The position numbers and the translations under genes were made by a program. A DNA stretch of 64,000 nucleotides from Manis javanica (Eukaryota > Chordata > Mammalia > Pholidota > Manidae). The notes under the pieces are model-generated. The model was given only the letters and a program-made list of their open reading frames with translations. It was not told the origin of the DNA and made no database searches. Below are positions 36,446-48,039 of this stretch, piece after piece. The stretch lies in the NCBI RefSeq assembly GCF_040802235.1, contig NC_133174.1, positions 135,957,213 to 136,021,212 on the forward strand, written 5' to 3'. How positions within the stretch are numbered: position 1 is the first letter of the stretch; the number at the start of each line of letters is the position of its first letter.

Positions 36446-36953
36446 TAAACACTGCGCTTATTGTTCCTAATTCACTTAAATGAAACAGCTGCGTGCATAT
36501 AGGATGCAATTTCATATTATAATGTCAATGTAAATCAAGAGTTTCAGGTAGCCAATCAGGAATTTTGAATATATAATGATTATTGGCATACTACCCAGTG
36601 TACTCATAATGGTCCAATTTGGAGCCGACTGAATACAGGCAGATTTCCTTCCTCTGCTCCCTGGTTAAGGGTCTAAAGGTCCTGCAGGAGAAGTTATGTA
36701 GATCAGGAGGGACAGAGCAGATCCAGGCTAACATGGTGAGGCGCACACACACGTTTTGCAGACAAATTAAATTGTTTGTGCCTGCCAGAGTTGTGAATGG
36801 ATTTGTAAGACTGATTGAAATGTAACAATTGCCTCTAGTGTAGACAGTCTGAAATCATCCCATTCTGCTTTTATCAGTTCTGATGAACGGCGCCCACTGA
36901 GATAACATGCACGCAGCACAGGGCCTGGTGTACACAGTGGGATTGTGAGAATA
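36446..36953. other. Intergenic sequence, no gene seen
   Basis: Short open frames here show no signature. No repeat is assigned. Confidence 0.45.
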
Positions 36954-37084
36954 GACAATATAGTGGCAATTGTTATAACCCACCCTGCTTTCCCCAGAAG
37001 TTTCTACACTTAGGATAAAATGTTAAGAGGTGGTGATGGGGGCATGAGCTCAATGTTTTCTTTAATTGAAAGACAAACATATAA
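36954..37084 (+). repeat. 131-bp recent duplication, copy 1
   Basis: It runs from GACAATATAGTGG to ACATATAA. It matches 37798-37928 over the full 131 bp with no gaps and two mismatches seen by eye: one in GGCAATTG versus GGCTATTG, one in CTTAGGAT versus CTTATGAT. Confidence 0.95.
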
Positions 37085-37797
37085 GGCTGTTTTGATAACT
37101 ATGCCGAGAATCCAGCTTTAGCAATTAAGGCTTTTACCCACAGTAAAACTTAAATTTTATTTTAATTCATAAATAGTTAGATTTTTGAGCCTCCACATGA
37201 ATTTTGTCGACATTTGTCCACATTACAAAAATGCAACACCAGATGACACATTTTGGCACTGCATTTAATCTCCATTTGAGAGACAGAGAATTGTGATAGG
37301 GAGTTGGCAGAGGTGTGTATCTGCATTCCTAGCTGGTTGTAGCATTCTGTTCCTCTTTGAAGCTCTCAAAGTCATCGCTTCTGAGCAGTGAGAAATTGGC
37401 TGTACTGTCCAAGATGCCAATATTTTACCATCATCAGCTCACTCAGGACCCAAGAACACACTAATCAGTCATCTGTGGCATTCAAATAAAATTACCAAAA
37501 TGGAGAGCTGTAAAATTTGTGGTTACAGCCTATCAACCACCCAGATGTTCTGTGTAATATAAGCACCAATGCTGTCTCCATCAAAAAGCGTTTGCTGAAA
37601 ACCTAACAGAAACTAGAGGAAATATACTTGGCCCCGTGTGACCATCAGGCATAGGGCAGGGAGGATTTCTTCATTTGATGTCTTCCCTCTTTTTGGGTAT
37701 CTCACAGTCAATTCACATCTATGTTTGAGGGCCTACTATGTGCAGGGCCTGGTGTTTGTATCTGTGGTGATCTACCTAACTGATTGGACTCGGAAAG
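37085..37797. other. Spacer between the 131-bp copies
   Basis: This unique sequence shows no gene. GCAGGGCCTGGTGT near 37742-37755 also occurs at about 36920-36931 left of copy 1, but at a different offset. Confidence 0.6.
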
Positions 37798-37928
37798 GAC
37801 AATATAGTGGCTATTGTTATAACCCACCCTGCTTTCCCCAGAAGTTTCTACACTTATGATAAAATGTTAAGAGGTGGTGATGGGGGCATGAGCTCAATGT
37901 TTTCTTTAATTGAAAGACAAACATATAA
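37798..37928 (+). repeat. 131-bp recent duplication, copy 2
   Basis: Direct orientation, 844 bp downstream of copy 1. Neither copy is flanked by a clear target-site duplication or a poly(A) tail. Confidence 0.95.
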
Positions 37929-38309
37929 TTCAAGCAGAATTTTGTTATTAAAATATTGAATATTAATGTTAAGGCATGTTGTGTAGAATTGAATTAGTTT
38001 TGTGTGGAGTGAGTCTCTGTTCTGAGATTAAACGCCACGACAGAGCATTTGAAAACTAACGTTTAATTGATGGCTCTGTATCTGTGCTTAAACAGTGTGG
38101 CAGAATACTGGTCGTGAAGTGTTACGTGCCACCCACCTCTCTTCTGCCCCGGGCATGCAGATTGCAGGGTGTTCCTCTCCGGTCAGCTTCGTTGCCTCAG
38201 GCAAAAGGCGCTACCCGGGCAATGAAAAGGAAGCAGGAGCCAAGTTCTTGGCTTCTGAATTTTAAATGCAGTTCCCCTCACACACTCGCTGGATACGCAC
38301 TCCCCCGAG

Positions 38310-38580
38310 AGGCAGAGCATGATTGTTGGAGATCAGCCACCTGGGCTCAAGTGCCAACTCGACCACGTGCTAGCCGTGCGGCTTTGGGCAAGGCCCTTCA
38401 CTTCTTGGTGCCTTGGTTTCCCCATCTGCAAAATGGTAATAGAAGTTGTATCCACCTCACTGGGTCATTCTGAGGATTAAGTTTGTGAAGGGTTTAGAAG
38501 GGCATGAATAATAGCATATTATATATAGCATATATATAACATCGGCATATAATAATAGCAATCACTGTGTAAATGCTGGT
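38310..38580 (+). repeat. MIR SINE, nearly full length
   Basis: The segment 'ccacctgggctcaagtgccaactcgaccacgtgctagccgtgcggctttgggcaagg' followed by CCCCATCTGCAAAATGGTAA and 'tgaggattaagtttgtgaaggg' covers the MIR tRNA-related part, core and 3' region in order. Confidence 0.85.
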
Positions 38581-39225
38581 CACTGTTGTCAGGTTGGGGG
38601 AAGGGAGAGAGAGGAAAGCAAGACTGTATGTCCATGAAATGCAGACCCCACCCCTGGTTCTGAGGTTAGGGACACACAGTGGGAGGGTTTGCAGAACTGA
38701 AGGCAGGTTCTGGGATTCTGACAACAGGTGTGACTTGTCCTGCATTTTGCAGATGGGGGGCTGGGTTGTATTAAGACTCAGAGTGGTTTCCCTGCAAGCC
38801 CAGCATGGCTCAGGAGCAAAAGATTAGAAGTGGGTGGGAGTGACTGTAGGCTGAAGATGCAGGGGCATCCCCACAGTCTCCCGCAGCCAAAGAGTGGCAT
38901 GAAGAGCAGCTGAGGTGGAGTCCAGCACTGAGAGAGGGCCCATGGTAGGGAATGGGGGACACAGCAGTGGCAACTCGTGCGGCTGCCAGCATGGAAGAGA
39001 TGTGCCTGCTAATGGCCAGCTGCACTCCACCCTGGCACCCCACCGCAGTGAGGAGAGAGACCCATGAACTGAGGCCATGTGTCTGCCACTGAGCAAAATG
39101 GGGACCAGGAAAAGGAACCTATTTGATTTATAGAAAAGAAGTCACACGTTTTTCCCATCTGTATTTAAGGCCCAAGATTCCCACCTGAGACACATGTTTA
39201 GTTCTTTTAATATCACAAGTGAACC
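38581..39225. other. Intergenic sequence, no gene seen
   Basis: Several overlapping open frames of 77-90 codons on both strands (38573-39096) have no family signature. No repeat is assigned. Confidence 0.45.
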
Positions 39226-39229
39226 AAGC

Positions 39230-39345
39230 ACCAGTTACTACTATCCTCCCTTTACAGATGAGGATTGCAAAGCTGAGGAAGGTTAAGTATCTCTCCCAAG
39301 ATCACAAGGCTAACAAGTGACAGAGCTAGAATTCCAACGAGGCCT
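39230..39345 (-). repeat. MIR SINE, reverse orientation
   Basis: CTTTACAGATGAGGATTGCA, 'gctgaggaaggttaagtatctctcccaagatcacaaggctaacaagtgacagagctagaattcc' is a reversed MIR core. Confidence 0.85.
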
Positions 39346-42230
39346 CTGGGTCCAGTGGCCTGGAGGGACTGCATTAGTCCAGCCCCCAATAAGGTAGGAC
39401 TACGTTGGTCTCCATCAAATGCTGGAAGGCCTGCTGCATAATGCCTTCTGCTGAGCCTCCTTCTCCGCCGGGGACTGGAGCAGGCCCTTTCATGTGTCAG
39501 AACGAACCTCCCGGCCACGGCGCTCACCTCAGCCCAGGTAGCCTTTCAAAGCTTACCTGGCAGGTTTCCCAGAACAAAACAAGGCAGGGTCATTTCATTG
39601 CCAGGAAAGTTGCTAGATAGCACACATTTGAGTGATTTTCACATGGTGCTATTTCTTACCGTATGAAATAAATATGGCAGGCATCAGACCCTCTGTGACA
39701 AGAAATCTCCAAGAACATCTTGGATACTGTTTTTGAAAGAAGGCTTAATCTAAAGGTTGGTGTGTCATTGGAACAAAGATATCTTAAACCCCTAAGCCTG
39801 GAATAGTTTTGGAACTAAGCCCTATGTCAACTTCTGGTTCAAACAGACAATTCCCCAGATTGATTTATATCTCTATACGCTTTTTTTTTGACCACACCTC
39901 TGTCTCACCTTTAATGTGTACCTTCTTGAATATAGCTTCTGGTAATTTTACATATGAAAGCACGTATCAATCATAGCCCCAAAAGTTAATTGAAAGAAAT
40001 TCAAAACTGCACAGAAGAACTTTCAAGCTAACACCCTCATCTGGAAACAAAGGGAAGCCCAGTTCTGGCATCCCGTCATTCCAGGCAGTGGTGGTATGGG
40101 ACCGGGAGGTGCAGAGCGGGCATGGAGGGCCTGGCTGTGCTGCTGGGTTTTGGCTGTCTGGCCTCACAAAGGCCCCTGGTAGAGAGCCATTATCTGAGTC
40201 AAGTTTACCTTATTCTCATCAGGCTCTACACAGCTATCTAAGCCTGTGTATTAAATACACAGAATGTAAATGCTTTGCAGAAGCACACATAATACATGAT
40301 GGGCTTTTATTTGTAAAAATCTCCCCTACTTATGCAAAGAATGTTGAATCTTATTTCCTGTGTCTGTTTGGAATTCTGGCTGAGCTTAGTCAAACCTTCA
40401 TGGACTCACCTTTAAGCAGTATCTCATTTGAATGTTCTCATTGCCTTGATGCTTTTGGTTTCATTTTGTTTCTTGGTAGGATACGGCATTTTTAGGTATA
40501 AATGATCATAGGCCAAATAATGCAATGAGGGATTTAGATCCACAGAGAAATACTGTTTTGTGGTTGCTGTAGATGACGAGGCTCTCTGTACAGGTATGAA
40601 GGCAGAAGACTGAGCAGACATAACTCTGGCCCTCTGAATGCAGTCTAATAGAGTCAACTCCAGTGGTCCACAGGGACCCTCTTTGTGAACTGTTTGCATT
40701 ACTTTTCCAATGCCTACTATCAGCTTCCCACAACTCCATTCAACGTTTTCTCAGACCATCTCTCCCCGTTGACTGGAATTATTTACATTCTCCTTTGTTG
40801 ACCATACTGAATAAAGTTAAAACTGTAAAACAGAATTAGGTAAGTAGGATAAATTAGAAGACAAAATGTCCTAAGCTAAGACAGTACACTTGCAAAGCCC
40901 CTTTGTGGCTTATCGAGAATTGGCTGCAATTTTCAATTTGTGTTGAATCATGCACGTATGAGCAGACTTAAGCCAAGAAGCCTTTACATGTTCCATATGG
41001 AGCTTTTACAAAAATTACCCAGCTGATGCTGAAACAGTGAAAATAAGAGGCCAGTCTTGCTGAACAGTAGAAATAATGTGAAGATAAAAAATCAGAGACG
41101 AGAAAAGTTGACCTCCATTTTCGTGTCTTCCTATGCTACTCATGCTTCTATTTTTTCAAATAATAATGGATGTTGGATATAGGAATTTAGGTGAAATTCA
41201 TTAAAAGTTGCATTCTAGAGGGTAAAGCAAAAGAGGGCCTTTCAGCACATGTGCACGTGTTGGCATCTCTGGATTATTGGTCGCGGTGAACCAAGCAAAG
41301 TGTGTTTGTACCATGGTGAGCCTGGCAAAGCATTCTTCAGATATCTGTGAAAACTTCAAGTGCCTTTTCTCAGACACTTCTTCAAATAGAAAAGTGAAGC
41401 TGTGTATTTGGGAAAATACTGGTAAGAAGACACTAGGTGTTGTCCAAGTACTTCATTAAGCCTTTTTAAAGGATTTTTCTTGGAAACTAAATGCCATGTT
41501 TTGTGAAATTATATAGACTTAAAACACAGTAAGGCCCTGTTCATCCAAAAGAAACTTGGAAACTGATGTTGGTTGTAAAGTTTGATTAAATTCATTCTTA
41601 CTTCTTCCCCCTGCGTCCTTTTTAATAGTTCATAAAAAACATTCCCAGCAAAGCACCTTTAAGCAGTATCTCATTTGACTGCTTTCATTGCCTAATGCTA
41701 ATTTCACCGTTTTTCTTGATGCTTTGGTTTCACTTTGCTGTTACTAAGGAGAATAAAGGACAAAGTCTAACAGTGGAGTGTCCCTTTTCTACCTTCGTTC
41801 CATCTGACTACACGGCTACATGGCTACGCAACTGAAATATCAGGGTTTCCTTTTTTTGGATTATCTGTTGGCCTTGCTTCTTTAGGTAAATAATATTATG
41901 ATTGTGCTGTTAGTAAATCAGCTCCTGCTTTTGATCACACTATAAGGGGACTGTCTAATTTCTGTCCAGTGGGAAAAGAATGAGAAGCAGCCCAGGAATG
42001 GCAGGATTTCCTCTGGACTGACAGGAACAGTGGGCCAAGACTGTGCATATTAATGCACAAAATTATATACTGAATTCCTTTGAATCACTGGTCCCACGTG
42101 GACCACAGGGTTGAGACTTGAAGTTTCTTGAGCCCGCCAGGGGAAGTAAACTAGCCGGAAACACATCATTTCAAAGACCTGAACCACAAGGTTGTCTAGG
42201 AAACACTGGGAAAGGGTGGAAGGAGCAGTG
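39346..42230. other. Intergenic sequence, no gene seen
   Basis: This is mostly unassigned sequence. It contains two related segments at 40408-40483 and 41655-41745 (see findings). Open frames at 40088-40495 and 40424-40739 overlap on opposite strands without a family signature. Confidence 0.5.
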
Positions 42231-42234
42231 GATG

Positions 42235-42425
42235 AGGACTGAAGCAACGGGCTGGGCCTTGCCCCACTGCTCTCGCGGAAAAGCCAGGGAGCTTCAGACA
42301 AGTCACTCCCCTTCTTTGAGCTCACATTTCTCATCTGCAAAGTAGGACAATAATACACCTCCTGTTTTCTTGTGAGGAAAAAATGAAAGAGTTTTGCAAA
42401 CCATAAAATGCCAGAGACTTCTACT
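42235..42425 (+). repeat. MIR SINE
   Basis: The segment 'cttcagacaagtcactccccttctttgagctcacatttctcatctgcaaagtagg' followed by 'tgtgaggaaaaaatgaaagag' fits the MIR core and 3' region. Confidence 0.75.
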
Positions 42426-44630
42426 GGATTCTTATTGTTAAGAAAGAGTATTTTTCTCCTCCTATAAGAACAAAGAAACTGTTGGTTATCTTTATGTCAT
42501 ATGTAATATATGATTTGTTGTTGTTTAATAACTATAGAATGTTTATATTCCACTAGGATGCCAGCTGGCAGAATTTATACTAAAGTCAAAACAGATAAAT
42601 AAGGAGATGAATCATATTAGAAGGAATAGTGGAAGGATTCTTAAGTATTATATGTTAATGGTTATGTCTAAGGTGGTTTCCATACCCAATTTTTCAGTTA
42701 TGACTTTATGAAAAGTGGTTTGGTTTCTTTGAGCATCTAAATTCCATTTGGATGTATTATTGTTCCCCAACCCCAGTTCCCTCATTTTTAAAGCCTATAA
42801 GCTGTTAAGAGCCTTTACAGTTTAGTGCCTAGAATATGCCGTGTGCTCCAGGTATAATCAATTGGTGAGACGCAAGAAGAAGGAGCCAAGTCATTTTCTA
42901 TAATCCTTTTTTTTTTCAGTGACACAAACTCATGGTGACATTCTCAGTCTCTTAATCACTCAGGTCAGACAATGTCACTGACACCTTGCATGCAAACTGT
43001 CCACACTTCCATTAAACACCCATGCCATCTTTCCAAACACCCATACATGTGGGTGTGGCTCTGTACACCTTCCTTAAACCGCATTAGGCATAAGGACAAC
43101 AGACTGGTCAGAATGGGGAAAACTTTGAAACTCCGTATCTTGGTTATGTGTGAGTAGTCTTGAAGTGTTAGTGGCAGTTGCTGTTGTTTTGGAAGCACGT
43201 GGGCTGGAGGTATCTTTGGATGTCCTTTCTAGAATTGTTAGTGGCAACTCTTCCACAGCCATTAGCAGACATTGTTCGTTGGCAAATTCAGCAGCCATTT
43301 TCCACTCCCTTATCCACTGCTGCCTATAGATACTGGAAAGCTAGGTACTGGTAGCTAGATCTGGCCATGTGATTCAGCTCTGGACAATGGGGCTTAAGGG
43401 GAAGTCTGTTGTAGGACTTGGGAGAATGCTGTGGTTTCCTGATAACAGGGCACAAATGGCTTCCTCTTTTCATTCTTCCGGCTAAAATTCTGACAAAATG
43501 TCTGAAGCTGCAGCAGCCTTCTTGTAACCATGAGGTAATATGGCCTCACCAGCACACACACCCACACACACACCAAAACTTTTGAGTGTAGCAGAGTGGA
43601 GAGGTGGAAAGAGCCTAAGTCATTGAGGACATTATTGAGCTATCTGCCTTACTTCATGCCTTCTTTTAACTCTAAATATTCTTGTAGTTCCAATTAATAT
43701 TCATCAGGTATTAATTACTTTCAGCCAAAAACATTCCCACTGAATATATAACACATTCCCAGTGAATAAGCCTGTATGACAGTTTCAGAAAGGTGGAGAC
43801 ACTTTTCCTTATAAATATCCATGACTTCTATCCCTTGGTTTGCCAAAGAAGCTTTAAAAAGTATATTTGAAGGAGGAGTCTGACAGTAGAATTTTTCATT
43901 AGATGTCATTTTTATGTCTAGAATTTGAATTGTCCATTACCACTGGGCAATCTTCTCACCCCAAATTTAACTCTTTATACTTTATTTTCCTTGAGTTATA
44001 GCAACACTGCTGTTGTTTATCACTGCCTTCCATAAAAGGAAGTAGAGTTAGTTTTTTCCAACTTGGAATAAAAAGCATCCTTAAATCTCTTCTTTAAACA
44101 TAAGCACAAACAGAAATGAGGGAGCTGACAAATAATGGTAACCATATAAATACCTGCCTCCTGATATATACGACCAAAACAATTATTTAAAACAAAAACA
44201 GAAAGGACAAGGGAATCTACATGAAAACCATGCTCATAACATCACTTGAAGACAAAGAATGCCCAAACTTCAAATAATAAGTGAGAAGAGGAAATTCACC
44301 AGTACCCCGAGTGTGACCCTCATGACCCTAGCCCATGCCTGTTCAGCTCTTAATGCTCTGTGGGAAGCAAAGGCAGACCAAGAAAAGCTTAAGGGAAGAA
44401 AGAGCAGAGAAGTTAGCAGAAGGTCCTAAGTTTATTTTAAATCTACTGCCAGAGAGACTAAGTCCATGCTATCATTTGTTGACTGGGTAGTCAAAAGGAA
44501 TACAAAGGAAAAAGGGGAAATTCTAGGGCTCTGAAGGACAGCAGAGAACCCCCAAATCTAAAAACTTCCAACCCTCACCACTACTGAATTTCCTGGACTT
44601 TGCTATACTGACAGAAGAAAGTGCCTGTGT
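42426..44630. other. Intergenic sequence, no gene seen
   Basis: A CA-rich run lies at 43552-43574. About 43290-43560 has 'gctgcagcagccttcttgtaaccatgaggtaatatgg', similar to an old LTR/MER-type repeat that I cannot name. From about 44030 the A-rich sequence may belong to the HAL1/L1 mosaic that follows. Confidence 0.45.
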
Positions 44631-44632
44631 TT

Positions 44633-45005
44633 AGTCAGCTTGGGCTGCTATAACAAATGCCATTGACTGGGTGGCTTAAACAACAGACATTTATTTTTCT
44701 CACAGGTTTGGAGGCTGGCAAGTCCAAGATCAAGGCCTGGCAGGATTCAGCTTCTTGGCTTCCAAGTCAGTTGCCCCCTCACTGTGTCTTCCTTCACGTG
44801 GTCCTTCCTGTGTTCATGCATGTAGAGAGAGACTGATCTATTCCTGTTCTTATAAGGCCACCAACCCTAATGGATTAAGGTCCCACCCTTATGACCTCAT
44901 TTAGCTTTGATCACCTCTTAAAGGCCCTGTTTCCACATACAGTTAGGTTGGAGGTTAGGACTTCAACATATGAATTTCGAAGAGACGTAATTCAGTCCAT
45001 AGCAG
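44633..45005 (+). repeat. Old interspersed repeat, family not named (copy 3 of 3)
   Basis: GCTGCTATAACAAATGCCAT at the start, 'ttcttataaggccaccaaccctaatggattaaggtccc' in the middle and 'ggttaggacttcaacatatgaatttcg' at the end align with the copies at 1958 and 22089. Confidence 0.8.
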
Positions 45006-45419
45006 TGCCATTAAATTATAAATCTTAAAAATGACCCAACACCATGATAATGACCAAAAAAAGTAAAAAGTATGGTATAAGTGAGGAAATAAAATGTATA
45101 CATGAACTAAGAACAATACCCAGCAAAAAACAAAATAAAATGAAACATGAAGCATAAAAAAATCTGTATGTCAACCACCAGACGTAATTAAATATACTCA
45201 AGCTCTTAAGGCTATAAAAAACTACCTTGAATCAGAAACTAAAAAACTAAAAGTAAGTGGACTGAAAACAAGGAGAAAGAAAGAGATTTAGATGGACTTT
45301 GGAAATAAATGGAAGAAAAAGACAAAATTATCTCGTGAAAGAAGAATAAATTGCAAGGGGCCCAAGGGTAGGAGAAAAGGTTGAGATGAAAATTTACTAA
45401 GGTGCATTGAAAAAGGGTT

Positions 45420-45725
45420 GGGGTGGGTGGGTGGGGCAGGTAAGGGGGCTAAAGAGGCACAGAAAACTCAATCACAATATAAATTGGTCATAGGGATGGA
45501 AGTGCAGCATGGAGAATATAGTCAGTGGTTCTGCAACATCTTTCTATGTTGATAGGTAGTAACTGCACTAGTGGGGGTGAGGATTTAATAATGTTTGTAA
45601 CTGTTGAATCACTGCGTTCTATACCTGAAACCAGTATAACATTGTATATCAACTATACTTCACACTGTGTTCTATACTTGAAACCAATATAATGTATGTC
45701 AACTATACTTCAATTAAAGAAAAAG
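45420..45725 (+). mobile_element. L1 LINE 3' UTR with duplicated terminal segment
   Basis: CTGTTGAATCACTGCGTTCT, 'acctgaaaccagtataacattgtatatcaactatacttc' and then a second near copy 'tgttctatacttgaaaccaatataatgtatgtcaactatacttcaattaaag' form the terminal part of a laurasiatherian-type L1. The last roughly 50 bp are tandemly duplicated. Confidence 0.8.
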
Positions 45726-45789
45726 TAAAGAAAGAAGTGGCGGGAGAAAAACCAAGAGAATAAAATTGCTTGGTTTCAATAAAAAAAAA

Positions 45790-46994
45790 AAGAAGTAAAA
45801 ATGGTCAGAGAGGAGGCATTTGAAAGGTAAAAGTGGCAAAGAAGGAATAATGTTTGTATTATTGGAGTCCCTGCAGAAGAAAAACCCAAACACAGGAACA
45901 GAGCTAAGATTTAAAACTATAAAGCAAGAAAACTTCCCTGACATAGAAAAGACCTGAATTGACCTAAGGCTACCTAGGGAAATTAACAGAGAATGATCAG
46001 TTCCAAGATATGACCTGGTAAAACTATTCATTTTCAAAAATAAATTCTCAAGGCCTCTGGGCAAAAAGATCAATTAACTTCTAAAACAATTAGACTGACA
46101 TGGACTTTTGAAACCAACACACAAAACAGGGCAACAATAGAGCAGCATTAAAAATAATACTCAGTGAAAGAAAGTGCGAACTGAGGATGATATATGCCAC
46201 CAGGCCATCTTTGAAGCATCCAGACTATAGAAAAATAGTTTTCAATACACAAGAACTCCAGGAATCCTGAATTCATCAGCTCATTTTGAGCAATATTCTA
46301 GCAGATGAGTTGCATCCAATCAAGACTGGGAAACTTCTGCAAAAGGACTGATGGTGTGCATATTAAAATATTTCTAAGACAGAAAGTATGAATGATGGTA
46401 GAATATTAATGCACAAAATTATATACTGTGACAAAGTCAAAATAATGTCACTAATATTGACAGGAAGAAGGCAAATGAAAGAGAAAGTGGAAAAATGTCA
46501 GTGCTGTAGCAGCAATAGGTATGTGTTAAAATAACTGGGAAAAAAACAAGTGAACAGGTAAACTAAATAGTAAAAGCTTAACTAAGAAAGCCAGGTGTGA
46601 TGTGCATTTTTTAAAAGTATAACAACAATAGTAATTACTAGAGCAAAAATACAAGCCTTCCCAAATAACAGAAGAAAATTATAAACAAAAAAGAAAAGAA
46701 TTCACATCTTTTAGGGAAAGACAGAAGACGTAGCAAAATAAACATAATGATACACTTTTATAGCAGATTTGAGAGAAAGTATATCAGTCATATCAATAAA
46801 TGCAACTAAGCTGAACTCATTAATTAATACTTTAATTGGCTCACAACAGGAGATCCAACTATAAGCCATATGCAAAGCTGGACCTAAAATAACCTGATTT
46901 GGAAAGGCTAAAAACAAAGGGATGAAAGAATAGCACACAAATGGAAACCAAAAGAGAGTGATACTGATATCAGACAAAGTAGATGTCAAGCCAC
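45790..46994 (+). mobile_element. HAL1/L1 LINE, sense, first segment
   Basis: AGATTTAAAACTATAAAGCA, 'acaatagagcagcattaaaaataatactcagtgaaagaaag' and, near the end, 'ggaaaccaaaagagagtgatactgatatcagacaaagtagatg' follow the HAL1/L1 order and stop in the endonuclease/early reverse transcriptase part of ORF2. It continues after the antisense block, at about 48040. All frames are broken. Confidence 0.7.
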
Positions 46995-48038
46995 AAAGCA
47001 TTAACTGTAACACAGTAGAAAACTTTTTCTTGTTAGTTTTTCCTTGGTTAGTTTTGTGAATTTTATTAATCTTTTCAAAGAACCATCTTTTGGTTTCATA
47101 CATTTTATCTATTGTGCTTCTGTTTTCAATTTTTTAAATTTCTCTTCCAATCCTTATTATTTACTTCCCTTTCCTTGCTTTGGGTCTCATTTGTTCTTCT
47201 TTATCTAGTTTATTTAAGGTGAAATCTTAGGATACTGAGGATACTGATCTCTCTTTTTTTTTCTAATTTATACATTTTATGTTATAAATTTCCCTCTAAC
47301 ATTAACTGTGTCCCACAGATTTTGATAATGCTGTATTTTTATTTTCATTAAGTTCAAATTACTTTTTAATTTCCCCTGAGAATAATACCTCATTGACCTA
47401 TACATTATTTAGAAGTGAGTTGTTCAATTTCCAAATATTTGGATATTTTCCAGTTATCTTTTTTTACTGATTTCTGAATTAAATTGCTATAATCGAAGAA
47501 CATGCTTTTCTTAATTTTATTCTTTTAAATTTGGTAAGTTTTGTGGCTCAGAATATGATCTGTCATAGTGAAGAGTCCATGTATACTTAGAAAGAATGTA
47601 TATTCTGCTAATATACATTAGCAGAAGCATTCCAATAGGTGGAACATTCTAATAATATCACTTGGGTAAAGTTGGTGATAGCATTGTTTGGGTTGTCTAC
47701 ATAGCTTCTGATCTTCTGTCTATTTATTTTATCAATTACTAAAAGGGGAATATTAAAGTTTCCAAGCATAAGTATAGATTGTATATTTTTTCAAATTGGT
47801 CAGTATTTTTGTCTCATGTATTTTGAAGCTCTGTTGTTCGGTACATAAACAGTTAAGATGGTTATATCTTCTTGAAAAATGTTATCATTGTGTAATGTCC
47901 CTTTTTATTCCTGATAGTATTCTGTAGTCTACTTTGTCTGAAATTAATATAGCTTCCTTTTAGTTAGTGGTTGCATGTTATACCTGTCTTCATATTTTAC
48001 TTTCAACTATCCACTTATTTATATTTGAAGTGGGTTAC
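46995..48038 (-). mobile_element. L1 ORF2 fragment, antisense, inside sense L1
   Basis: CAAAGAACCATCTTTTGGTT, 'ccaaatatttggatattttccagttatc' and 'tgatagtattctgtagtctactttgtctgaaattaatatagc' are the reverse complement of L1 ORF2. It has no poly(A) end. Its right edge covers the same ORF2 position at which the flanking sense L1 breaks off. Confidence 0.8.
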
Positions 48039-48039
48039 T

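Noticed and set aside
43552..43574. CA-rich run considered as a CRISPR-like or regulatory repeat
   Set aside because: It is an ordinary dinucleotide microsatellite. There are no CRISPR arrays in mammalian DNA, and no spacer structure is present.
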